A DNA stretch of 64,000 bases from an uncultured Clostridia bacterium. GTDB lineage: Bacteria > Bacillota > Clostridia > UBA1381. Made by a program: the position numbers and the translations under genes. Position 1 is the first letter of the stretch; each line of letters opens with the position of its first letter. Positions 44,976 to 54,069 of this stretch are shown here, piece after piece. The DNA is taken from assembly GCA_934462945.1 (NCBI GenBank), contig CAKSJF010000002.1, positions 14,340 through 78,339 on the forward strand, written 5' to 3'. The notes below the pieces were generated by a model. That model did no database searches. It saw only the letters and a list, made by a program, of their open reading frames with translations, and was not told the origin of the DNA.

Positions 44976-44988
44976 GTAACAAAAATTT

Positions 44989-45018
44989 GGGCGGATTTTT
45001 ATCCGCCCGATTTTTTTT
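44989..45018 (+). terminator. Terminator of the SLH-protein gene
   Basis: GGGCGGAT (44989-44996), TTTT loop, ATCCGCCC (45001-45008), then GA and eight T. Confidence 0.92.
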
Positions 45019-45079
45019 GAAATTTTTCGTGCATTTTTAAGCATTTTATGATATACTTATTCATATAGAGGGTGATTGC

Positions 45080-45577
45080 ATGTTGAAACAAATACCAACA
45101 ATAGAAAATCCAAAGGATTATACAGTATTAGAAAGACGGGATTCCGGGTTTGTTGAATTAAAGGACAAAGAGCCTTTTTTTGTACAGATGCAGTATCCGC
45201 GCCTTGGAATGAAGCACGCAGAATCGCGGTGTCTGATTCGGGAGGAACTATATGAGCGTCTCTTGGCGGCGCAAAATTCACTTCCGGACGGAATCCGGCT
45301 TTGCATTTGGGATGCCTGGCGGCCGTTTCTGCTGCAAAAGGAGCTTTATGAGAAGTACCGTCGGCAGATTGTATGCCAGTTTCATCTGGAAAAGAAATCA
45401 GAGTGCGAGGTGGAGAACGTGGTCAAACGGTTTGTTTCGCTGCCGGTGGAAAATCCGCTCCTGCCGCCGGTGCATACCACAGGCGGTGCAGTGGATCTGA
45501 CGCTTGCAGACGAGAACGGAACTCCGCTTTCGATGGGAACAGAATTTGACGCATTTTCCGGGAAAGCCTGGATCTGA
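45080..45577 (+). pseudogene. VanX/DdpX-like D-Ala-D-Ala dipeptidase, C-terminally truncated
   Basis: 165 residues with the N-terminal two thirds of a VanX-like zinc dipeptidase: IWDAWRPFLLQ (about 75-85), the metal motif HTTGGAVDLTL (His and Asp ligands, about 134-144) and MGTEFDAF. The frame then ends eight codons later, and the essential EWWH block (catalytic Glu, third zinc ligand) is missing in all frames downstream. The start is sound (AGAGGGTG before ATG). The enzyme should be inactive. The break joins directly onto an unrelated reading frame, as expected of a deletion. Confidence 0.75.
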
Positions 45578-45588
45578 AAAAAGAGGAT

Positions 45589-46032
45589 TTGGAAAGGGTA
45601 AAGGCGGCGGCAGAAAACTTGGAAATGTTCCAGAAGCTGTTTAAAATGGATTTGCAGATTGACCGGTTTAAGGGCAGAATGGAAAATGTCAAGGTTTCCC
45701 CGGAGGGAATTGTCTGCACATTCCGGACAGAACACGACCCAAACGCACAGGAACACACCATCCGGATTATCTTCCATATGCCGAAACGCTGGGGATCCTC
45801 CCTGGAGGTTGCTTTGGTTGACCCGGTGCGCGCACCGAGAATCACAGTCAGCTACCCGGAGGATGTGATGGATGTGGAGATGTTCTCGTTCCTGAGCAAA
45901 GGTGAGGAATCTTCTTTGGAGGTTGCGCATGAGCATCTAAACGGTATCTACGATATTTCCTTAAATAGCGAATGGGTTTACCCCATCAGCGGAATGGTGT
46001 TCTGCCCGGAGAAAAAGACTGAGCAGGAATAG
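45589..46032 (+). CDS. Unrecognised protein, probably 5'-truncated by the same deletion
   Basis: Up to 147 codons from a TTG with no usable RBS; the frame is open further upstream into the end of the dipeptidase remnant. The product starts with an amphipathic helix (ERVKAAAENLEMFQKLFKMD) and continues as an all-beta-looking domain (VKVSPEGIVCTF, HTIRIIFHMPKRW, APRITVSYPED). I recognise no family. Codon use looks like that of real genes, so it is likely the tail of a gene whose start was removed. Whether it is translated is doubtful. Confidence 0.45.
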   Translation: MERVKAAAENLEMFQKLFKMDLQIDRFKGRMENVKVSPEGIVCTFRTEHDPNAQEHTIRIIFHMPKRWGSSLEVALVDPVRAPRITVSYPEDVMDVEMFSFLSKGEESSLEVAHEHLNGIYDISLNSEWVYPISGMVFCPEKKTEQE

Positions 46033-46041
46033 CAATATTGC

Positions 46042-46070
46042 TTGACAATCCCATGAAAAAATGGTATAGT
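46042..46070 (+). promoter_or_regulatory. Promoter of the methyltransferase/ECF gene group
   Basis: TTGACA (46042-46047), 17-bp spacer, TATAGT (46065-46070). This sets the start of the next gene at 46113 rather than at 46038. Confidence 0.8.
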
Positions 46071-46112
46071 AGAATTGGAAGAATAGAAATTCAAAGGATA
46101 AGGAATAGCAGA

Positions 46113-46979
46113 ATGTGGATTGCAGATCAATGGACAGATTATAAATTATTAGACAGCGCCGGCGGCGAAAAGCTGGAATACTGGGGAGATATTCTCCTAC
46201 GCCGTCCTGATCCGCAGGCAATCTGGACGGAAAGAACCGAACAGAGACTGTGGGAAAAGTCAGACGCGCATTACCACCGTTCCAAAAGCGGCGGCGGCAG
46301 CTGGCAGTTTCATAACAAAAAGCTCCCGGCATACTGGCCGATACACTATCGGGATTTAACGTTCCATATTAAACCGATGGGCTTTAAGCATACAGGGTTG
46401 TTTCCGGAGCAGGCGGTCAATTGGGATTGGTTTTCCGAGCTGATAAAAAAAGCCGGACGACCGGTCAGAGTGCTGAATTTGTTTGCCTATACCGGCGGAG
46501 CGACGGTTGCCGCACTTGCCGCAGGGGCAGAGGTGGTGCATGTGGATGCGTCGCGCGGCATGGTAACCTGGGCAAAGGAAAACGTTATCGCGTCCGGACT
46601 GGGGGAAAAACCGGTTCGGTATATTGTAGATGATGTGGTGAAGTTTGTTTTGCGCGAGGAACGGCGCAAACGGGAATATGATGCAATTATTATGGATCCG
46701 CCGTCCTATGGCAGAGGTCCTGGCGGTGAGGTCTGGAAAATTGAAAATGAGCTGTATCCGCTGATTCAGAATTGTATTAAAATTTTATCTCCAAACCCGC
46801 TTTTCTTCCTGATTAATTCCTACACAACCGGACTTTCCGCATCTATTTTAGAAAATGTACTGACCTATACGATGAAAAAACGCTATGGCGGCAGGGTGTC
46901 GGCAGATGAAATCGGCTTGCCGATGCTTTCCAATCATATGGTTCTTCCCTGCGGCATTTCCGGCAGATGGGAAGGGTGA
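46113..46979 (+). CDS. Class I SAM-dependent rRNA methyltransferase (RlmI-like)
   Basis: 288 residues. SAM-binding motif I LNLFAYTGGATVAALAAG (about 124-141), acidic end of motif II in VHVDASRGM, DDVVKFV, and active-site IMDPPSYGRG (about 194-203). The family (Methyltrans_SAM, RlmI/RlmK type) methylates 23S rRNA cytosine or guanine; there is no PUA domain at the N-terminus, which RlmI has. ATG 46113 fits the promoter; the open frame upstream lies in the promoter itself. Two to six bases before the ECF ATPase gene. Confidence 0.85.
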   Translation: MWIADQWTDYKLLDSAGGEKLEYWGDILLRRPDPQAIWTERTEQRLWEKSDAHYHRSKSGGGSWQFHNKKLPAYWPIHYRDLTFHIKPMGFKHTGLFPEQAVNWDWFSELIKKAGRPVRVLNLFAYTGGATVAALAAGAEVVHVDASRGMVTWAKENVIASGLGEKPVRYIVDDVVKFVLREERRKREYDAIIMDPPSYGRGPGGEVWKIENELYPLIQNCIKILSPNPLFFLINSYTTGLSASILENVLTYTMKKRYGGRVSADEIGLPMLSNHMVLPCGISGRWEG

Positions 46980-46984
46980 AGAAA

Positions 46985-47836
46985 ATGAACATGTTAAAAA
47001 CCGAAAATCTTTCCTATTCCTATGCCCCGGAGACGGAAAACAGCTATGTTTTTTCAGACTTGAATTTAGAAATCGAAAAGGGCAGCTTTACGGCTGTTTT
47101 AGGGCATAACGGCTGCGGAAAGTCGACGCTTGCCAAGCATTTTAACGCGATCCTGCTGCCGAGCGGCGGTACGGTCTATGTGCTTGGTATGAATACACAG
47201 GATGCGGACAAGGTGTTTGAAATCCGGAAAAATGCCGGCATGGTATTTCAAAATCCGGATAATCAGATTGTGAGTGCAATTGTAGAGGATGAGGTGGCAT
47301 TTGCTCCGGAAAACCTCGGTGTTCCGTCTGCAGAAATCCGGCGGCGCGTGGAGGAATCGCTCCGCATTGTCGGAATGGAGGAATATAAAAAGGCATCGCC
47401 TGCACATCTTTCCGGCGGACAGAAACAGAGGATTGCAATTGCGTCTGTATTGGCAATGCAGCCGCAGTGTATTATTTTAGATGAACCGACTGCCATGCTT
47501 GATCCGAGCGGCAGACGGGAGGTACTTTCCACTGTTAAAATGCTGAATCGGGAAAAAGGCATGACAGTTATCCTGATCACACATTATATGGACGAGGCGG
47601 CGCAGGCAGACCGTGTGATTGTGATGCAGGAGGGGGCGGTTGTTTTGGACGATTGTCCGAGAGAGGTGTTCCGGCATGTGGAGAAAATGAAAGCGCTGGG
47701 ACTGGATGTTCCACAGGTGACGGAGCTTTTCTATGAGCTAAGAAAGGCAGGCATGGAGCTGCCGGACGATATTATCACAGTAGAGGAGGGGGTCTTGTAC
47801 CTGTCCTCACTCTTAAAAGGGCGAAAACAAGCATGA
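46985..47836 (+). CDS. ecfA1: ECF transporter ATPase EcfA1
   Basis: 283 residues, energising subunit shared by vitamin and metal ECF importers. Walker A LGHNGCGKST (about 39-48), Q-loop FQNPDNQIVSAIVEDEVAF (about 84-102, typical of EcfA1), signature LSGGQKQR (about 140-147), Walker B CIILDEPTAMLDPSG. ATG 46985 after AAGGGTGA. Overlaps ecfA2 by four bases (ATGA). No substrate-binding S component is encoded nearby, so this is a group II module serving S components elsewhere. Confidence 0.95.
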   Translation: MNMLKTENLSYSYAPETENSYVFSDLNLEIEKGSFTAVLGHNGCGKSTLAKHFNAILLPSGGTVYVLGMNTQDADKVFEIRKNAGMVFQNPDNQIVSAIVEDEVAFAPENLGVPSAEIRRRVEESLRIVGMEEYKKASPAHLSGGQKQRIAIASVLAMQPQCIILDEPTAMLDPSGRREVLSTVKMLNREKGMTVILITHYMDEAAQADRVIVMQEGAVVLDDCPREVFRHVEKMKALGLDVPQVTELFYELRKAGMELPDDIITVEEGVLYLSSLLKGRKQA

Positions 47837-48696
47837 TTGAAATCAAGAACTTAAATTATATCTATCAGCAGGGAATGCCGGGCGAAAAGCAGGCATTAAA
47901 GAATATTAACCTGACGATTCCAACCGGTGATTTTGCTGCACTGATCGGGCATACCGGGTCAGGAAAATCCACCCTCATTCAGCATCTGAATGCACTCATC
48001 AAGCCGACCTCCGGCGAGATCATCATAGACGGCATTCCAATCTGCGATCCGAAAACTGACTTAAAAGCAATCCGCCGTATGGTGGGATTGGTGTTTCAGT
48101 ATCCGGAATATCAGCTGTTTGAAGAAACGGTATACCGGGATATTGCGTTTGGACCGACCAATATGCAGCTGTCAGATGAGGAAATCCGGGAGCGCGTTTA
48201 TGAGGCGGCAGAGCTTGTCGGACTTTCGGAAAAGCTTTTGGAGGAATCTCCGTTTGAATTATCCGGCGGACAAAAACGCCGTGCAGCCATTGCCGGAGTC
48301 CTTTCGATGCGCCCGCGCGTTTTGATTCTGGACGAGCCTACCGCAGGATTGGATCCGCGCGGCAGAGATCAGCTTTTGAATCAATTGGTTAAGCTGCACG
48401 AAAAAAATCCGGATATGACCGTCTTGCTGGTTTCCCATAGCATGGAGGATGTTGCAAGGGTTGCAGAGCATGTTTTTGTATTAGAGCATGGGAGCGTGGC
48501 GCTTTCCGGCACAGTCCCGGAGGTGTTTTCCCAGGCGGAACAGCTCAAAAAAATCGGACTGTCTGTTCCGCAGATTACCGAGCTGTTTTTAAGATTAAAT
48601 CAGCAGGGAGCAGAGCTGCCGGATGATATTTACACCGTTTCGGCAGCGGCAGAGGCAATTAAAAAGAGGATAGGGGGCGGACAGCATGCTGAGTGA
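47833..48696 (+). CDS. ecfA2: ECF transporter ATPase EcfA2
   Basis: 287 residues, second ATPase of the heterodimer. Walker A GHTGSGKST (about 38-46), Q-loop FQYPEYQLFEETVYRDIAFG (EcfA2-typical), signature LSGGQKRR (about 144-151), Walker B VLILDEPTAGLDPRG. The Gln-Lys-Arg-Arg signature variant also fits EcfA2. Translationally coupled to ecfA1 and overlapping ecfT. Confidence 0.95.
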   Translation: MIEIKNLNYIYQQGMPGEKQALKNINLTIPTGDFAALIGHTGSGKSTLIQHLNALIKPTSGEIIIDGIPICDPKTDLKAIRRMVGLVFQYPEYQLFEETVYRDIAFGPTNMQLSDEEIRERVYEAAELVGLSEKLLEESPFELSGGQKRRAAIAGVLSMRPRVLILDEPTAGLDPRGRDQLLNQLVKLHEKNPDMTVLLVSHSMEDVARVAEHVFVLEHGSVALSGTVPEVFSQAEQLKKIGLSVPQITELFLRLNQQGAELPDDIYTVSAAAEAIKKRIGGGQHAE

Positions 48697-49504
48697 TATT
48701 ACCATCGGACAATATATTCCCACCGGCTCTTTTTTACATCGGATGGACGCAAGAGTAAAAATTCTGCTTTTGTGTGCTTATCTGGTTCTGCTCTTTATGG
48801 TGAGCGCTCCGGCGGCATATCTTTTCATCGGAGCGGCAACAATCGGATTGGTGGCTTTAAGCCGGGTTTCGGTAAAATTTGTTTTGCGCGGATTGAAACC
48901 AATGTTTTTGATCCTGGTTCTGACCATGGTTTTTAACTTATTTTTAACACCGGGGGAAACGCTTGTGTCCTTCCCTGTTTTTCGCTGGCATTTCACGATT
49001 ACGCAGGAGGGATTGAAAACTGCAATTTTGATGTTTTTAAGACTGTTATTTTTGGTGATTACCTCCTCGCTCTTAACGTTGACCACAGCGCCCCTGATGT
49101 TGACAGATGGAATTGAACGTCTGCTGCGCCCGTTCGATCGGTTTCATGTGCCGTCGCACGAGATCGCGATGATGATGACCATTGCAATCCGCTTTATTCC
49201 GACACTTGCGGAGGAGGCGGAAAAGATTATGAAAGCGCAGACGGCGAGGGGTGCAGATTTTGAAAGCGGCAATTTGATTCAGCGTACCAAAGCTATGATT
49301 CCGCTTTTAGTGCCGCTGTTTATCAGCGCGTTCCGGCGCGCAGACGACCTCGCGACTGCAATGGATGCACGCTGCTATAACGGAGGAGCAAATCGCACGC
49401 GGATGCGTGAATTGAAAATGACCAAAATAGATTATATTGCAATCGGAAGCTTTGCAGCTTTTTGCGTGATTGTGTTTGCAGCAAACCGATGGCTTTTGAT
49501 GTAG
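48686..49504 (+). CDS. ecfT: ECF transporter transmembrane scaffold EcfT
   Basis: 272 residues, five to six membrane helices. It opens with IGQYIPTGSFLHRMDARVKI, the family start block. The two coupling motifs with Ala-Arg-Gly/Arg-Ala-Arg character are AQTARGADF (about 189-197) and AMDARCY (about 226-232), which dock into the two ATPases. Links EcfA1/A2 to exchangeable S components in the membrane. Its start overlaps the end of ecfA2. Confidence 0.94.
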   Translation: MLSDITIGQYIPTGSFLHRMDARVKILLLCAYLVLLFMVSAPAAYLFIGAATIGLVALSRVSVKFVLRGLKPMFLILVLTMVFNLFLTPGETLVSFPVFRWHFTITQEGLKTAILMFLRLLFLVITSSLLTLTTAPLMLTDGIERLLRPFDRFHVPSHEIAMMMTIAIRFIPTLAEEAEKIMKAQTARGADFESGNLIQRTKAMIPLLVPLFISAFRRADDLATAMDARCYNGGANRTRMRELKMTKIDYIAIGSFAAFCVIVFAANRWLLM

Positions 49505-49514
49505 GAGGAAAAAG

Positions 49515-50258
49515 GTGCGGAATATTAAGCTGACACTTCAATATGACGGCGGCGGATACCATGGCTGGCAGCGTCAGGAAAATGCAGTCACCGTGCAGGA
49601 AACGGTGGAAAAGGCGATCTATGGCTGCACTGGGGAGCAGGTTTCTTTGATCGGATGCGGCAGAACGGACAGCGGCGTACATGCAAAAGCCTATGTCTGC
49701 AACTTCAGGACGGATTCTAACATTCCGGCAGAAAAGTTTCCGCGCGCCATCAATGCACATCTTCCTAAGGAAGATATCTGCTGCTATTTTGCCGAGGAGG
49801 CAGAGGAAGCTTTTCACGCGAAAAAGAGCGCAAAAAAGAAATGTTATACTTATTATATTCAAAATTCCGATTTTCCGGATGTGTTTTTAAAGCCGTATTC
49901 CTGGCATTTTCGCCCGGAACTGGATCTTTCGCAAATGCAGAGAGCAGCAGGGGCATTTTTGGGAACACACGATTTTATTGGCTTTGCGTCCAGCGGTTTT
50001 TCGGTGAAAACAACGGTGCGGACGATTTATGAACTTCGGGTATTTCGGAATGAGAGCCAAATTGTGATTGATACCATTGGAAACGGATTTTTATATAATA
50101 TGGTGAGAATTATTGTCGGTACGCTTGTGTTTGTGGGATGCGGAAAGATTAGCGCAGAGGATATGCCGGAGATTATTGCATCGTGTGACCGAAACCGTGC
50201 CGGAATCACAGCACCGCCGGAGGGACTATTTTTATCGGAGGTTTATTATGAAGAATAA
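49515..50258 (+). CDS. truA: tRNA pseudouridine(38-40) synthase TruA
   Basis: 247 residues. Catalytic Asp in GCGRTDSGVHA (about 50-60), YDGGGYHGWQRQ (about 10-21) near the start, and NGFLYNMVRIIVG (about 190-202). Modifies positions 38-40 of the tRNA anticodon stem. GTG start with GGAGGAAAAAGG upstream. EcfT-TruA adjacency is common in Firmicutes. The end overlaps the next start by eleven bases. Confidence 0.95.
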   Translation: MRNIKLTLQYDGGGYHGWQRQENAVTVQETVEKAIYGCTGEQVSLIGCGRTDSGVHAKAYVCNFRTDSNIPAEKFPRAINAHLPKEDICCYFAEEAEEAFHAKKSAKKKCYTYYIQNSDFPDVFLKPYSWHFRPELDLSQMQRAAGAFLGTHDFIGFASSGFSVKTTVRTIYELRVFRNESQIVIDTIGNGFLYNMVRIIVGTLVFVGCGKISAEDMPEIIASCDRNRAGITAPPEGLFLSEVYYEE

Positions 50259-51534
50259 ACGGAGCATCATTCTTCTGATTCTGAGCCTGATTGCTGTCGG
50301 AATTTTTGCCGTGGCAGCATCGGGTGTGAAGATTGATTTTATTGAAAACTACGGAACAAATTTCCGGAAAAATGTCAAGGGACTGGAGGAGATGTTCTCC
50401 TGGAAATTCCCCGAACCGATTGAGAATTTTCTGAATCAGACGCCGCGTCCTCTCACCACAGAGGAAAAGCTTGCAATTTTAGAAAAGCAGCAGGCAGAGG
50501 AGAGCGGAGAAACAGCAGCGCCGCAGGAATCCAGCCTGCCGACTGCAACCCCGCAGACTGCCGGAACGGTAACCTCCAATATTGTCGCACAAAAAAATGC
50601 CTATACCGCAGGCTATGCGGCATATGATGGAAAAGTTTTGTGTGCGGCGGAAACGGCGCTTTCCTGCTACCGGAAGGACGGAACGCTGGAATGGAGCAAG
50701 GAGATTCAGGCAAATCAGCCGATTTTAAGAACAGCGAAGGACTATATTTTAGTTGCCGAGCGTGGCGGCACGCATTTTTACCTGTTTTCCGGGAAGAAAA
50801 TGCTATATGAGCAGACCACGGATGCACCGATTGTATCAGCAAGCGTTTCAGAACACGGAGACACGGTGCTGATTGCAGAAAAAGATCATTACCGCGGCAC
50901 CGTGACAGTGTACAATAAAAAATCAAAGGAGGTATTCCGCTGGAACTCCGGCTCTTACGCGATTTTGGATGCAGATATTTCGCCCTCCTCGAGAACGCTT
51001 GCCGTATCACTCTTAGAAACCGAAAACAGCGTGAATACGAAAATATCGTTCTTTCATCTGACCGAGGCAGAGAGCTATGCATCGGTATCCTTTGAGGACA
51101 CCATCCTGTTTGACATTAAATTTGCAGGAGAACAGCTGACAGCGGTGGGAGATAACCAGATTATGAGTCTGAATACCAAAGGTGAAACCGGCTGGCAGAC
51201 CAGTTTTGACGGAAAAACACTCAATCGGTACATTCTGGAGACAGACGGGCATAAGCTGTGCGTTTTGGATCACGACAATGCGGCCGAGCTATTAGTGCTG
51301 AATAACCGCGGCGGTGAGCGTACCACGCTCTCTGCGAAAACACTTCCGGATTTTGTGGACTTATCTTCGGGGTATCTTGCATATAATGATGGGAGAGAAA
51401 TAATTTATACTTCCTTTTCCGGCAAGGATGTCAAGCGGTATCTTTGCAGCCGCGATTTAAAGGGACTTCTTTTAATCGCGCCGGACGAGCTGATGGCAGT
51501 GTATAGTTCGGGATTGGAGTTTATTAAGTTTTAA
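50248..51534 (+). CDS. Membrane-anchored beta-propeller protein (DUF5711-like)
   Basis: 428 residues: N-terminal membrane anchor (about 6-25), a Ser/Thr/Pro-rich linker around 85-120 (TAAPQESSLPTATPQT), and PQQ-like beta-propeller repeats (CYRKDGTLEWSKEI, SLNTKGETGWQTSF, and others) outside the cell. This architecture matches DUF5711 proteins of Clostridia, with no assigned role; envelope stress sensing or scaffolding is a guess. ATG 50248 is preceded by GGAGG and overlaps truA. Confidence 0.75.
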   Translation: MKNKRSIILLILSLIAVGIFAVAASGVKIDFIENYGTNFRKNVKGLEEMFSWKFPEPIENFLNQTPRPLTTEEKLAILEKQQAEESGETAAPQESSLPTATPQTAGTVTSNIVAQKNAYTAGYAAYDGKVLCAAETALSCYRKDGTLEWSKEIQANQPILRTAKDYILVAERGGTHFYLFSGKKMLYEQTTDAPIVSASVSEHGDTVLIAEKDHYRGTVTVYNKKSKEVFRWNSGSYAILDADISPSSRTLAVSLLETENSVNTKISFFHLTEAESYASVSFEDTILFDIKFAGEQLTAVGDNQIMSLNTKGETGWQTSFDGKTLNRYILETDGHKLCVLDHDNAAELLVLNNRGGERTTLSAKTLPDFVDLSSGYLAYNDGREIIYTSFSGKDVKRYLCSRDLKGLLLIAPDELMAVYSSGLEFIKF

Positions 51535-51554
51535 AAAAGCTACGGAGGGATTTT

Positions 51555-52262
51555 ATGCACTATTGGTTTTTAGATGTAATTCTCTTAGTCATGATTACGG
51601 TAATTGTCTGGGTTTCGATGAAAAAGGGATTTTTAAAGGCATCTTATCATGCTTTGGCAACGGTTATTACCATTCTTCTGGTGTTTGCATTCCAAATGCC
51701 GTTTCAGGAATATCTGGAACAATCGTCTCTGGGGGATCTGGTGCAGGAGAAGGTTTCTTTGAGCGTGCAGACCTCTATGGAGGAGAATCCGGAGGTAAAA
51801 AATGCGCAGTCGGACGAAAACGGACTGGAGGCAGCGGCGAACGCACTTCCGCTCCCGGATTTTTTACATAAGTTTTTAAATCAGATGATCCGCCAGCAGA
51901 GCGAAAATTTTGAAACACTAAAAACAAGTGTGGCGGACAGCTTGACCGGTATGGTCAGCTCGGTGATTTTGCAGCTGGTATCTATCGTACTCTTGTTTTT
52001 ACTGGTTCGGTTGGGGCTGTATCTGCTGTTTTTGCTTTTGCAGTCTATGGCAAAGCTCCCGGTTCTGCGCTTTTTCAATAAAGCGCTGGGAATTGTGATG
52101 GGGGCAGTGAATGCATTATTGGCGGTATATCTTGTCTGTGCACTGGTGATGCTCTTAACCCCGGTAAAAAGTGCGGAGCATTTGAATGAAGTGGTCAATC
52201 AGACTTATCTTGTGAAATATTTTTATCAGAATAATTTACTGATGACGTTATTTTTAAACTAA
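51555..52262 (+). CDS. CvpA-family membrane protein
   Basis: 235 residues with membrane segments at about 5-22, 30-48, 135-165 and 175-205. The N-terminal [20 protein letters not shown] resembles CvpA/colicin V production proteins; the family is linked to cell-envelope maintenance, with unclear mechanism. An insert between helices 2 and 3 is charged ([20 protein letters not shown]). RBS GGAGGG. Follows the DUF5711-like gene by 20 bases, so the two probably work together at the envelope. Confidence 0.8.
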   Translation: MHYWFLDVILLVMITVIVWVSMKKGFLKASYHALATVITILLVFAFQMPFQEYLEQSSLGDLVQEKVSLSVQTSMEENPEVKNAQSDENGLEAAANALPLPDFLHKFLNQMIRQQSENFETLKTSVADSLTGMVSSVILQLVSIVLLFLLVRLGLYLLFLLLQSMAKLPVLRFFNKALGIVMGAVNALLAVYLVCALVMLLTPVKSAEHLNEVVNQTYLVKYFYQNNLLMTLFLN

Positions 52263-52278
52263 CAAAGGAGGAAGCAAT

Positions 52279-53937
52279 ATGTATAGCGATCTTGTCAAAA
52301 AAGGTGTGGAGCGGACAGCGCACCGCGCGTTAATGAAAGCGCTGGGTTTAACAGAGGAGGAAATCAGCCGTCCGTTTATCGGTGTAGTATGTGCGAAGAA
52401 TGAGATTATTCCGGGGCATATGCATCTGGATAAAATTGCAGAGGCGGTCAAGGCAGGCATTCGGATTGCCGGCGGTACACCGATCGAATTTCCGGCAATC
52501 GGCATTTGCGACGGCATTGCAATGGGACATGTCGGCATGAAATATTCTCTGGCATCCCGGGAACTGATTGCAGACAGCATTGAATCTATGACGATGGCGC
52601 ACGGGTTTGACGCGTTAGTGCTGATTCCGAACTGTGATAAAATTGTTCCGGCAATGCTGATGGCAGCGGCAAGACTGAACAAACCGGCAATCGTTGTCAG
52701 CGGAGGACCGATGCTTTCGGTCAATTATAAAGGCAAATGGCGCGATCTGAACACGAACTTTGAGGCAGTCGGTGCATACTGTGCCGGAACACTTGGAGAG
52801 GACGAGCTGCGTGAATTTGAGGATATGTCCTGCCCGACCTGCGGCAGCTGCTCCGGAATGTTTACAGCCAATTCGATGAATTGCTTAACCGAGGCTTTAG
52901 GTATGGCATTGCCGGGAAACGGCACAATCCCGGCAGTTTATTCTGAGCGTTTGCGGCTTGCGAAAAAAACCGGTATGCAGATTATGAAGCTGTTAGAGCA
53001 GGATGTCAAACCGCGCGACATTATGACGGAAAAAGCGTTCTATAATGCACTCCGGGTGGATATGGCGCTCGGCTGTTCCACAAATTCCATGCTGCATCTG
53101 CCGGCAATTGCGCATGAGGCAGGGGTGGCGCTTAGCATGGATCAAGCGAATGCAATTTCGGAAAGTACTCCGAATTTGTGTCATTTGGCGCCTGCCGGCG
53201 TGCATCATGTGCAGGATTTATATGCTGCCGGCGGTGTGATGGCGGTTATGCATGAGTTAAAGGAACTTTTAATCTGCGATCTGCCAACCGTTACCGGAAA
53301 AACCGTCGGAGATAATATTAAGGACTGCAAGGCAACCGATCCGGAGGTCATTCGTCCGATTGATCATCCCTATTCCAAAACCGGCGGCATTGCGGTGCTA
53401 AAGGGGAATTTAGCGCCAGACGGCGCAGTGGTAAAGCGGAGCGCAGTGGCAGAGGAAATGCTGGTGCATGAAGGTCCTGCACGCGTCTTTAACAGCGAGG
53501 ATGAAGCCATCCAGGCGATCTATGACGGCAAGATCCAAAAGGGTGATGTGGTTGTGATCCGTTATGAAGGGCCAAAGGGCGGACCGGGCATGCGCGAAAT
53601 GCTTTCCCCAACCTCGGCAATCTGCGGTATGGGTCTGGATAAGGACGTTGCGCTGATTACAGACGGACGCTTTTCCGGAGCAACGCGCGGTGCGGCAATC
53701 GGACATGTTTCTCCGGAGGCGGCAGAGGGCGGCGTGATCGGTCTTTTACAGGACGGCGATGTGATCGAAATTGACATTCCCAAAAATATTTTAAAAGTAC
53801 ACTTATCGGATGAAGAACTCGAAAAACGCAGAAAGGACTGGAGGCCGGAGGAGGTTAAAATCAAAACCGGTTATCTTGCACGCTATGCGAAATTAGTATC
53901 CTCCGGCATGACCGGAGCAATTCTGAAAAATGATTAA
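52279..53937 (+). CDS. ilvD: Dihydroxy-acid dehydratase
   Basis: Fourth step in valine, isoleucine and leucine synthesis; iron-sulfur enzyme. 552 residues. CDKIVPAML (Cys ligand), [20 protein letters not shown] (cluster Cys residues, about 184-203), GNGTIPAVY, and [19 protein letters not shown] near 467 are all present. RBS AAAGGAGG. No T-box or other leader precedes it, and no other ilv gene is in the window, so it appears to be read through from the upstream genes. Confidence 0.97.
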   Translation: MYSDLVKKGVERTAHRALMKALGLTEEEISRPFIGVVCAKNEIIPGHMHLDKIAEAVKAGIRIAGGTPIEFPAIGICDGIAMGHVGMKYSLASRELIADSIESMTMAHGFDALVLIPNCDKIVPAMLMAAARLNKPAIVVSGGPMLSVNYKGKWRDLNTNFEAVGAYCAGTLGEDELREFEDMSCPTCGSCSGMFTANSMNCLTEALGMALPGNGTIPAVYSERLRLAKKTGMQIMKLLEQDVKPRDIMTEKAFYNALRVDMALGCSTNSMLHLPAIAHEAGVALSMDQANAISESTPNLCHLAPAGVHHVQDLYAAGGVMAVMHELKELLICDLPTVTGKTVGDNIKDCKATDPEVIRPIDHPYSKTGGIAVLKGNLAPDGAVVKRSAVAEEMLVHEGPARVFNSEDEAIQAIYDGKIQKGDVVVIRYEGPKGGPGMREMLSPTSAICGMGLDKDVALITDGRFSGATRGAAIGHVSPEAAEGGVIGLLQDGDVIEIDIPKNILKVHLSDEELEKRRKDWRPEEVKIKTGYLARYAKLVSSGMTGAILKND

Positions 53938-53945
53938 TTTTTTGA

Positions 53946-53983
53946 TCGGGCGCAGAGCCTGCGCCCGACCGTTTCAATTTTTT
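53946..53983 (+). terminator. Probable terminator after ilvD
   Basis: TCGGGCGCAG (53946-53955) pairs with CTGCGCCCGA (53959-53968); the T-run is displaced by about ten bases, so efficiency is uncertain. Confidence 0.55.
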
Positions 53984-54016
53984 AGCATCTGATTTTTTCC
54001 ATTTAGTCTCCTTTTT

Positions 54017-54052
54017 TGTCTGCAAAAGGCGGCTTGAAAATTTTTGCAGACA
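54017..54052 (+). promoter_or_regulatory. Leader hairpin abutting the rho ribosome binding site
   Basis: TGTCTGCAAAA (54017-54027) pairs perfectly with TTTTGCAGACA (54042-54052); the GAAAGGAA RBS starts at the next base. Possible control of rho translation or mRNA stability; the function is inferred. Confidence 0.5.
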
Positions 54053-54069
54053 GAAAGGAAACGAAGAAA

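Noticed and set aside
52262..52279. T-box or attenuator before ilvD
   Set aside because: Only 16 bases separate CvpA-like gene and ilvD, leaving no space for a leader element.
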